Assembly (NCBI RefSeq): GCF_013839445.1
Contig: NZ_JACDIT010000010.1
Coordinates: 62,001 to 126,000, forward strand
DNA: 64,000 nt
Reading direction: 5' to 3'
From: Chthonobacter albigriseus
GTDB taxonomy: Bacteria; Pseudomonadota; Alphaproteobacteria; Rhizobiales; Pleomorphomonadaceae
In this document: positions 53,799 through 64,000 of the stretch, one piece after another
Layout: the number at the start of each line of letters is the position of its first letter
How positions within the stretch are numbered: position 1 is the first letter of the stretch
Program-made: the position numbers and the translations under genes
Notes under the pieces: model-generated
The model's input: only the letters and a program-made list of their open reading frames with translations
Told to the model about the DNA's origin: nothing
The model's database searches: none

Positions 53799-54371
53799 AT
53801 GACACTGCTGATGCTCGGCCTGATCCTGTTCCTCGGCATCCACTCCATCCGCATCGTTTCGCCCGCAACGCGGGAAAGCCTGCTGGCCCGAATGGGGGAG
53901 GGGCCCTGGAAGGGGATCTACTCGCTCATCTCCGCGCTCGGCCTGCTACTCATCGTCTGGGGATACGCCGCGGCGCGCGAAGCCCCGGTCGTGATCTGGG
54001 ATCCGCCCGTCTTCACCCGGCACATCGCCCTTCTCGTCATGCTCCCCGTCTTCCCGCTGCTCCTCGCCGCCTATCTTCCCGGCCGGATCAAGGCCGCCGC
54101 CAAGCATCCGATGCTGCTCGCGGTGAAGCTCTGGGCGCTCGCCCACCTCCTGGCGAACGGCACGCTGGCGGATGTCGTTTTGTTCGGCGCCTTCCTCGCC
54201 TGGGCGGTGGCCGATCGCATCTCAGTCAAGCGGCACCCGCGCCAGCCCGCGGTCGGCGCCCCGGCCTCCGGCGGCAACGACGCGATCGCGCTGATCGGCG
54301 GGCTCGCCCTCTATGCCGCCATGCTGTTCGGCCTGCACACCTGGCTGATCGGGGTATCGCCGCTCGGATGA
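53799..54371 (+). CDS. NnrU-family membrane protein
   Basis: A 190-residue integral membrane protein of about six helices, of the NnrU family first found near nitric-oxide reductase genes: LGIHSIRIVSPATRESL at the N-terminus, VFTRHIALLVMLPVFPLLLA, and HPMLLAVKLWALAHLLANG. A broad family; here there are no denitrification genes nearby, so a direct role in NO handling is not supported. Confidence 0.82.
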   Translation: MTLLMLGLILFLGIHSIRIVSPATRESLLARMGEGPWKGIYSLISALGLLLIVWGYAAAREAPVVIWDPPVFTRHIALLVMLPVFPLLLAAYLPGRIKAAAKHPMLLAVKLWALAHLLANGTLADVVLFGAFLAWAVADRISVKRHPRQPAVGAPASGGNDAIALIGGLALYAAMLFGLHTWLIGVSPLG

Positions 54372-54479
54372 GCCGATTTTCCGCGGCGCGTGTTGGCGTG
54401 GGCGCGCAAACGCGGTAAAGGGCTGTCGGACCCAGGCGACTTCGGTGGAAGCGCCAGAAGACAAGGCGTTTGACGAGCT

Positions 54480-55163
54480 ATGGCGGACATTTTCGACGAG
54501 GTCGGCGAAGACCTCCGGCGCGATCAGCTGAACCGCTTCTGGCGCAAGCACGGCGCGACGGTCATCGCAGTCGCCGTGCTGATCGTGGTTGGCACCGCCG
54601 GCTGGCGCGGCTACGAGGCATGGCAGAAGTCGGCCGCCGAAACGGCCGCCGGCCATTATCAGGCTGCGCTCGATAAGGCCAAGGCCGGCGAGCACCAGCC
54701 CGCCTCGGACGATCTCCTTGCTTTCGCCAGCGCTGCCCCGGGCGGCTACAAGACCCTGGCGCGCTTCCGCGCCGCCACGGAGAAGGCCGCCGCGGGCGAT
54801 GCCGCCGGCGCTCTCAAGGACTTCCAGCTGATCGCCGACGACACGGCCGTCGCGGTGGAGCTGCGCGACCTCGCCCGGATCCGCGCGGCCTATCTCGCCG
54901 TCGACACCGAGGACCACGCCGCGATCAAGGCCCGGATCGAGGCCATCGCGGTGGAGACCAATCCCTGGCGCCACGCCGCCCGCGAGATCCTCGCACTCTC
55001 GGCGCTGAGGGCCGGCAACTACGACGAGGCGCGCCCGCTGGTCGACAAGCTCGTCGACGACGCGACCGTGCCGCAGGACGTGCGCTCGCGCGCGCAGATC
55101 CTCCAGGGCGTGATCATCGCGGAGAAGGGCCAGCCGGCCGCCGCCCCTGCGACCGGCTCCTGA
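54480..55163 (+). CDS. YfgM-like TPR protein
   Basis: A 227-residue protein with one N-terminal membrane helix (TVIAVAVLIVVGTAGWRGYE) and a periplasmic tetratricopeptide-like region (TPR_21). YfgM of E. coli assists export by working with the Sec translocon; rhizobial versions sit next to der as here (in E. coli yfgM-yfgL-der). It therefore probably belongs to that outer-membrane/export module, although bamB is absent between them. GACGAGCT lies before the ATG. Confidence 0.85.
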   Translation: MADIFDEVGEDLRRDQLNRFWRKHGATVIAVAVLIVVGTAGWRGYEAWQKSAAETAAGHYQAALDKAKAGEHQPASDDLLAFASAAPGGYKTLARFRAATEKAAAGDAAGALKDFQLIADDTAVAVELRDLARIRAAYLAVDTEDHAAIKARIEAIAVETNPWRHAAREILALSALRAGNYDEARPLVDKLVDDATVPQDVRSRAQILQGVIIAEKGQPAAAPATGS

Positions 55164-55238
55164 CGATCCGCCAGCGGCGCCGGCCACCTCGGCGCGGCGG
55201 ATTTGACCGCGAGGCGCCCGCCCTGACACTCTCGTATC

Positions 55239-55270
55239 CGGCACCCGGGGGAACCACGGGTGCCGTCCTT
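55239..55270 (+). terminator. Terminator-like hairpin between the yfgM-like gene and der
   Basis: Nine-base arms CGGCACCCG/CGGGTGCCG with a nine-base loop, followed by TCCTTCTATT. The T-tract is imperfect, so it may attenuate rather than end transcription before der. Confidence 0.5.
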
Positions 55271-55322
55271 CTATTCGGGTCCAAGGTTGGGCCGCACTGA
55301 CGTGACAAGGATTGGGACCGAC

Positions 55323-56726
55323 ATGACCGAGCGCGGAACCGTCGCCATCATCGGCCGGCCGAACGTCGGCAAGTCGACGCTGTTCAACCGGCTGGTCGGC
55401 AAGAAGCTCGCGCTCGTCGACGACACGCCGGGCGTCACCCGCGACAGGCGCGTCGGCGACGGCAAGCTCGGCGACCTCAAGTTCCACATCATCGACACCG
55501 CCGGGCTGGAGGAAGCCGATCCCGCCAGCCTGGAGGGCCGCATGCGGGCCCAGACGGAGGTCGCCATCCGCGAGGCCGACGCGATCCTGTTCATCATCGA
55601 CGCCCGCAGCGGACTCACGCCCATCGACAAGCATTTCGCCGAAGTGGTCCGCCGCATCGCCCCGCCGGTGATCCTGGTCGCCAACAAGGCCGAGGGCCGC
55701 GCCGCCGAACCCGGCCTCATGGAGGCCTACGAACTCGGCCTCGGCGAGCCGATCGCCATCTCCGCCGAGCACGGCGAGGGTCTCGCCGACCTCTATGACG
55801 CTCTGCGCCCGATCCTGGAGGCCAAGTCGTCGGACGAGGACGACATCGACGAGGCGATCACCGGGATCGAACTCGACGAGGACGGCAACCCGATCGCCGA
55901 CGATCCCATCCGCCCGCTCCGTGTCGCCGTCGTCGGGCGGCCCAATGCCGGCAAGTCGACGCTGATCAATCGCCTGATCGGCGAGGACCGGCTGCTGACC
56001 GGCCCGGAAGCCGGCATCACCCGCGACTCCATCGCCGTCGACTGGAATTGGCGGGGCCGCGAGGTCAAGCTGTTCGATACCGCCGGGCTGCGCCGCAAGT
56101 CGCGCGTGTCGGAGAAGCTGGAGAAGCTCTCCGTCGCCGATGCGCTGCGCGCCATCAAGTTCGCCGAGGTGGTCGTGGTGCTCCTCGACGCCACGATCCC
56201 CTTCGAGAAGCAGGACCTGCAGATCGCCGATCTCGTCATCCGCGAGGGACGGGCGCTGGTCATCGGCCTCAACAAGTGGGACCTGATCGAGGACCGCGGC
56301 GCCAAGCTGAAGGAACTGCGCGAGGAGGCCGACCGTCTGCTGCCGCAGGCCCGTGGCCTCCTGCTGGTGCCGATCTCCGGTCTGGCGGGGCAGGGCCTCG
56401 ACAAGCTGATGGACGCCTGCGTCAAGGCCTACGACCTGTGGAACACGCGAATCTCCACCGGCCGGCTGAACCGTTGGCTGACCGCGCTGCTCGAGCATCA
56501 CCCGCCCCCGGCCGTCTCCGGGCGGCGTCTGAAGATCCGCTACATGACGCAGGCCAAGACCCGGCCGCCGTATTTCGTGATCTTCGGCTCACGGCCCGAG
56601 GCGATGCCGGAAAGCTACATGCGCTACATCGTCAACGGCCTGCGCGACACCTTCGACATGCCCGGCGTTCCGATCCGCATTCAGATGCGGTCCGGCGGCG
56701 ACAATCCCTACGATAAGAAGGAATGA
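55323..56726 (+). CDS. der: Ribosome-assembly GTPase Der (EngA)
   Basis: A 467-residue double GTPase for 50S maturation. Walker A motifs GRPNVGKST (near residue 11) and GRPNAGKST (near 205), with NKAE and NKWD specificity motifs in each half, then the C-terminal KH-like domain ([18 protein letters not shown]). ATG 55323 begins the family sequence; the preceding frame is untranslated leader. Essential housekeeping gene. Confidence 0.97.
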   Translation: MTERGTVAIIGRPNVGKSTLFNRLVGKKLALVDDTPGVTRDRRVGDGKLGDLKFHIIDTAGLEEADPASLEGRMRAQTEVAIREADAILFIIDARSGLTPIDKHFAEVVRRIAPPVILVANKAEGRAAEPGLMEAYELGLGEPIAISAEHGEGLADLYDALRPILEAKSSDEDDIDEAITGIELDEDGNPIADDPIRPLRVAVVGRPNAGKSTLINRLIGEDRLLTGPEAGITRDSIAVDWNWRGREVKLFDTAGLRRKSRVSEKLEKLSVADALRAIKFAEVVVVLLDATIPFEKQDLQIADLVIREGRALVIGLNKWDLIEDRGAKLKELREEADRLLPQARGLLLVPISGLAGQGLDKLMDACVKAYDLWNTRISTGRLNRWLTALLEHHPPPAVSGRRLKIRYMTQAKTRPPYFVIFGSRPEAMPESYMRYIVNGLRDTFDMPGVPIRIQMRSGGDNPYDKKE

Positions 56727-56926
56727 TGTTCCGCCCGTCGCCGGTCCGGTCGTGATCCGCCACCCCCGGCCGACCGTAACCGGGTTGCAACACCCGGGCC
56801 GCGACGTGACTTGCGCCATATTCCTCACGTGCTTTTGACGCCTTCTGGACAGAACCCACTGCAATGTGGGCGCGTTGACGGCGGCATGGACCGCTTACTG
56901 CGTCTGAGAATTCGAGAAGGTAACCG

Positions 56927-57664
56927 ATGAACGAGCAATCCCGGCCGACCGCCGAAAACGACCGCCGGCCCGTGGTCTCCCGCCGCCTCTTCCTCGCCGC
57001 CGTTCCCCTCACGCTTTCAGCCTGTGTCGGCGCGCCCCTGACGCCGATCCGTTCGCTGGCCGATGCCCGGAGCGATCCCCAGTATCTTTCCATGTACGGT
57101 CCGGTTTCCGGCGAGCCCTTCCCGGTGCCGGCGATCGATCTGCGCCGGATCGATCCGCAGTTCTATCGCCGTCAGGTCGATTTCCCGACCAGCGAACGCG
57201 TCGGCACCATCGTCGTCGATCCGCGCCAGAAGTTCCTCTATCTCGTCCAGGACGGCGGCCTTGCCATGCGCTACGGCATCGGCGTCGGCCGCGAGGGCTT
57301 CGGCTGGTCCGGCCGCGCCACCATCCGCCGCAAGGCACAGTGGCCGAAGTGGACCCCGCCGGCCGAGATGGTCGCGCGCGACGAGAAGGCGGCGAAATGG
57401 GCGGGCGGCATGCCCGGCGGCATCGAGAACCCGCTCGGCGCCCGCGCCCTCTACCTCTACGAAGGCGGCCGCGACACGCTCTATCGCATCCACGGCACCA
57501 ACGAACCCTGGACCATCGGCTCCAACGTGTCGTCCGGCTGCATCCGCATGCTGAACCAGGACGCCATGGATCTCTACGACCGGGTGCCGACCGGCTCGGA
57601 GGTGCTCGTCCTCAACGACACGCCGACCAGCGGCCGCCCCGGCATCTTCGGCAGCATGGTCTGA
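56927..57664 (+). CDS. L,D-transpeptidase (YkuD family) with Tat/lipoprotein-type N-terminus
   Basis: A 245-residue YkuD protein. The N-terminus has a twin-arginine-like [16 protein letters not shown] in which LSAC is a lipobox, suggesting a membrane-anchored enzyme possibly exported by Tat. The catalytic region is YRIHGTNEP and [22 protein letters not shown] with the nucleophile cysteine. It crosslinks peptidoglycan in the 3,3 manner. It is followed by a good terminator before glgC. Confidence 0.87.
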   Translation: MNEQSRPTAENDRRPVVSRRLFLAAVPLTLSACVGAPLTPIRSLADARSDPQYLSMYGPVSGEPFPVPAIDLRRIDPQFYRRQVDFPTSERVGTIVVDPRQKFLYLVQDGGLAMRYGIGVGREGFGWSGRATIRRKAQWPKWTPPAEMVARDEKAAKWAGGMPGGIENPLGARALYLYEGGRDTLYRIHGTNEPWTIGSNVSSGCIRMLNQDAMDLYDRVPTGSEVLVLNDTPTSGRPGIFGSMV

Positions 57665-57703
57665 TCTCGCGGGCTTCCTACCGCCCTGTTCCGTCTGATG
57701 AAA

Positions 57704-57741
57704 CAGCCGCATCCCCCGGGTGCGGCTGGTTTCGTCTTTAT
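57704..57741 (+). terminator. Intrinsic terminator after the second L,D-transpeptidase
   Basis: Stem CAGCCGCA/TGCGGCTG extended by TCC/GGG to about eleven pairs, followed by GTTTCGTCTTTA. It separates the transpeptidase from the glycogen operon. Confidence 0.7.
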
Positions 57742-57924
57742 GGCCGCGAGGGGGAAGACAAACCTTTTTTCCCCGGCCATAGTGAGTTGCACGCCGTCGC
57801 GAACCAACACATCGGCGATTGCCACCGGCAGGTTGAAGGGCAGGGCGGGAGCCGGGCGCACGCGCCTTGGACGTGTCCTTCTTCGGGTCGGCGGCAGATC
57901 CATAAAAAGGCAGGGAGGAGATCG

Positions 57925-59193
57925 ATGCGCGAAGACTCACACAGCCCGCGCCGGCTGGCCCGGAGCGCCATGGCCTTCGTGCTCGCCGGCGGGCGCGGCA
58001 GCCGGCTGAAGGAACTCACCGACCGGCGCGCCAAGCCGGCGGTCTACTTCGGCGGCAAGAGCCGGATCATCGATTTCGCGCTCTCCAACGCGCTGAACTC
58101 CGGCATCCGCCGCATCTCGGTGGCGACCCAGTACAAGGCGCACAGCCTGATCCGCCACCTGCAGAACGGCTGGAACTTCTTCCGCCCGGAACGCAACGAG
58201 AGCTTCGACATCCTGCCCGCTTCGCAGCGCGTCGCGGAGGACAAGTGGTACCTCGGCACCGCCGACGCGGTGACCCAGAACATCGACATCGTGGAGAGCT
58301 ACGAGACCGAGTACATCATCGTCCTCGCCGGCGACCACATCTACAAGCAGGACTACGAGATCATGCTGGAGGAGCACGTCGCCTCCGGCGCCGACGTCAC
58401 CGTCGGCTGCATCGAGGTCGCGCGCAAGGACGCCTCCGGCTTCGGCGTCATGCACGTGGACGAGACCGGCCGGATCATCGATTTCGTGGAGAAGCCCGCC
58501 GATCCCCCGGCCATGCCCGGCAAGCCGGACATGGCGCTCTGCTCGATGGGCATCTACGTCTTCCAGACCAAGTTCCTGTTCGACCTGCTCAGGGCGGATC
58601 AGGAGGATCCGAACTCCAGCCACGACTTCGGCAAGGACATCATCCCCTACATCGTCAAGAACGGGAAGGCGGTGGCCCACGAGTTCGCCAACTCCTGCGT
58701 CCGGTCCGGTACGGAACTGGAGCCCTACTGGCGCGACGTCGGCACCATCGACGCCTTCTGGGAAGCCAACATCGACCTCACGGACTTCGTGCCCGCGCTC
58801 GATCTCTACGACCGGAGCTGGCCGATCTGGTCCTATGCGGAGATCGTCCCGCCGGCCAAGTTCGTCCACGACGAGGACGGCCGGCGCGGCATGGCGACGT
58901 CCTCGCTGGTGTCGGGCGCCTGCATCATCTCCGGTGCGCGGATCGACAAGTCGCTGCTCTTCACCGGTGTCCACGCCCATTCCTACGCCGACCTGGAGCA
59001 TTGCGTGGTGCTCCCCTACGTCGACATCGGCCGCGGTGCACGGCTGAAGGGCTGCGTGATCGACCGCGGCGTGGTGATCCCGCCGGGCCTGGTGATCGGT
59101 GACGATCCGGAAGAGGACGCCCGCCGTTTCCGCCGCTCCGAGAACGGAATCTGCCTGATCACCCAGGGCATGATCGACCGCATTCAGGGCTGA
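57925..59193 (+). CDS. glgC: Glucose-1-phosphate adenylyltransferase
   Basis: Makes ADP-glucose for glycogen synthesis, the regulated step. The 422-residue length is normal. Conserved segments are [34 protein letters not shown] and [13 protein letters not shown], with the catalytic aspartate region in [13 protein letters not shown]. Start ATG 57925 has GGAGG upstream; the ORF extends 195 codons earlier only as a shadow of the transpeptidase gene. First gene of the glgC-A-X-pgm operon. Confidence 0.96.
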   Translation: MREDSHSPRRLARSAMAFVLAGGRGSRLKELTDRRAKPAVYFGGKSRIIDFALSNALNSGIRRISVATQYKAHSLIRHLQNGWNFFRPERNESFDILPASQRVAEDKWYLGTADAVTQNIDIVESYETEYIIVLAGDHIYKQDYEIMLEEHVASGADVTVGCIEVARKDASGFGVMHVDETGRIIDFVEKPADPPAMPGKPDMALCSMGIYVFQTKFLFDLLRADQEDPNSSHDFGKDIIPYIVKNGKAVAHEFANSCVRSGTELEPYWRDVGTIDAFWEANIDLTDFVPALDLYDRSWPIWSYAEIVPPAKFVHDEDGRRGMATSSLVSGACIISGARIDKSLLFTGVHAHSYADLEHCVVLPYVDIGRGARLKGCVIDRGVVIPPGLVIGDDPEEDARRFRRSENGICLITQGMIDRIQG

Positions 59194-59327
59194 TAGAGGA
59201 TAACCGGTTCCGGGGGCCGTTTAAGCCACGGCTTGTTGACGGGTTTGGTGCAAGGTAGTCCGATACGGCCGGGGCTTCGACGAAAGCTCCGCCGGTGCGG
59301 ACTGGCCATCGATCGGAGCCTCAAGGC

Positions 59328-60753
59328 GTGCGGATCCTCTTCGTTGCATCGGAATGCTACCCGCTGATCAAGACCGGGGGACTGGCCGACGTGGTCGGCG
59401 CCCTGCCGCTCGCGCTCGCCCGGGGCGGTGCCGAGGTCCGTGTCATGATCCCCGCCTATCCCGGCGTGATCGCCAAGCTCGGCGATCCGGTCGAAGTGGC
59501 GCGCTACGCCGAGGTCTTCGGCGGCCCCGCACGGCTCGTCCAGGGGGCCACCCCGGAGGGACTGACGGTGCTCGCCCTCGACGCGCCGCATCTCTACGAC
59601 CGGCCGGGCAATCCCTATCTCGGTCCCGACGGGCGCGACTGGCCCGACAACGCCCGCCGCTTCGCAGCCCTCGGCGCCATCGGCGCGGCGGTCGCCCGCT
59701 TCGGGGCCGCGGACTGGCGGCCCGACGTCGTCCACGCCCACGACTGGCAGGCCGGACTGGTGCCGGCCTATCTGTCGGCCGCCGGGGAGCCGGGCCCGGC
59801 CACCGTTTTCACCATCCACAACATCGCCTTCCAGGGTCTCTGTTCGGCGCACGCCTTCGACGAGCTCGGCCTGCCGCGCTGGGTCTTCTCGCCCGCGGGC
59901 CTGGAATACTACGGCCAGGCGTCCTTCCTGAAGGCCGGCCTCGTCTTCTCCGACCGCCTGACCACGGTCAGCCCGACCTATGCGCGCGAGCTTCGCACGC
60001 CGGAATACGGCATGGGTCTGGAAGGCGTGCTCAACGAGCGTGTCGACGCCCTCACCGGCATCCTGAACGGCATCGACACGCACCTCTGGGACCCCGAGAC
60101 CGACCCACTGCTGCCGGCGACCTACTCGGCGCGAAAGCCCCAGGGCAAGGTGCGCTGCAAGGCCGAGCTGCAGCGTAGCCTCGGCCTCCATGTCGATCCC
60201 GACGCACTGCTCCTGACGGTGGTCAGCCGCCTCACCAGCCAGAAGGGCCTCGACGTGGTCCTGCCCAGCATCCCGACGATCCTGGCGCGCGGCGGCCAGC
60301 TCGCCGTGCTGGGTACCGGCGAACCCGCCCTCGAGCGCGCCTTCGTCGAGGCGGCTGCCAGCAACCCTGGCAAGGTCGCCACCACCATCGGCTACGACGA
60401 GTCCCTCGCCCATCTCCTGCAGGCCGGGGCGGATGCCATCCTGGTCCCGTCGCGATTCGAGCCCTGCGGGCTCACCCAGCTCTACGGCCTGCGCTACGGC
60501 ACCCTGCCCATCGTGGCGCGGACGGGCGGTCTCGCCGACACCGTGATCGACGCCAACGATGCGGCCATCCGGGCCGGTGTGGCCACCGGCTTCCAGTTTG
60601 CGCCGGTCAACGCCGCCGCCTTCGGCTACGCGATCGAACGGGTGTTCGACGTTTGGTCCGATCGGCGGGCCTGGAAGAAGATCCAGGCGCGCGCCATGGC
60701 CCATCCCGTGGATTGGCAAGCATCCGCATCCGAATACCGAGCGCTCTACGACG

Positions 60754-60779
<26 letters not shown>
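59328..60779 (+). CDS. glgA: Glycogen synthase (ADP-glucose)
   Basis: A 483-residue GT5 glycosyltransferase that adds glucose from ADP-glucose. The N-terminal motif KTGGLADVVGALP and the C-terminal active-site motif EPCGLTQLYGLRYGTLPIV are present. GTG 59328 is the start (VRILFVASECYPLIKTGG), placed after GGAG and AAGG; the ATG at 59295 adds eleven non-family residues. The next gene glgX overlaps its end by 26 bp. Confidence 0.95.

Positions 60780-64000
<3,221 letters not shown>

Noticed and set aside
54222-56501. 759-codon minus-strand ORF
   Set aside because: Antisense to der and the YfgM-like gene, no recognisable domain.

Overview
The window is a gene-dense, high-GC chromosome segment from an alphaproteobacterium, most likely of the order Hyphomicrobiales (rhizobial/methylotroph group). 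The pointers are overall codon and base usage, bacterial-type RNase P RNA, a complete block of tetrahydromethanopterin (H4MPT)-linked C1 genes in the arrangement known from alphaproteobacterial methylotrophs, a glycogen operon ending glgX-pgm, and a rhizobial-style FixK/FNR box. I cannot name the genus from sequence alone. No insertion sequences, prophage genes, integrases or CRISPR arrays are visible.

Layout. 1-2.9 kb: the end of a pentapeptide-repeat protein, a YqaA/VTT membrane protein and guaA. 2.9-5.4 kb: an apparent relic of a microaerobic-response cluster, with a cation P-type ATPase gutted by an internal deletion, a small HTH protein and a universal stress protein behind a perfect FNR/FixK box. 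5.9-14.8 kb: accessory metabolism and regulators. These are an AraC regulator with a secreted alpha/beta hydrolase, methionine gamma-lyase with a divergent Lrp regulator, and a beta-mannosidase / LacI regulator / FAA-hydrolase set with a perfect LacI-type operator. 14.8-25.4 kb: glgP, prmB, an aminotransferase, two cell-wall enzymes (amidase and lytic transglycosylase), rnpB, an orphan histidine kinase, an amidase-signature enzyme, a 27-residue membrane peptide and a small hypothetical. 25.8-38.2 kb: a fused 5-oxoprolinase, an EamA exporter, a TerB-DnaJ protein, a Pr6Pr membrane protein, an OafA-type acyltransferase, tRNA-Glu, an M15 peptidase lipoprotein, glyoxalase I, a double cold-shock protein, a DUF192 protein and a small membrane protein.

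38.5-53 kb is the centrepiece: two divergent operons for formaldehyde oxidation through dephospho-H4MPT. Leftward run pcd, two MoeA-like genes and fhcB-A-D-C. Rightward run mptG (RFAP synthase), mtdB, orf5, mch, orf7, orf17 and then fae. Fae condenses formaldehyde with H4MPT, MtdB and Mch oxidise it to formyl-H4MPT, and the Fhc complex transfers and hydrolyses the formyl group to formate. mptG, orf5, orf7 and orf17 make the cofactors (H4MPT and probably methylofuran). Most genes are coupled by 1-17 nt overlaps. The two MoeA-like genes inside the fhc side, one fused to a periplasmic-binding-protein-like domain and one lacking the MoeA signature motifs, have no obvious job in a pathway whose Fhc enzyme is not expected to carry molybdenum. 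They are the most interesting feature here.

53-64 kb: two L,D-transpeptidases, NnrU, a YfgM-like TPR protein, the GTPase der, and the glycogen operon glgC-glgA-glgX-pgm (the last cut by the window end). glgB is not in the window and glgP lies about 40 kb away.
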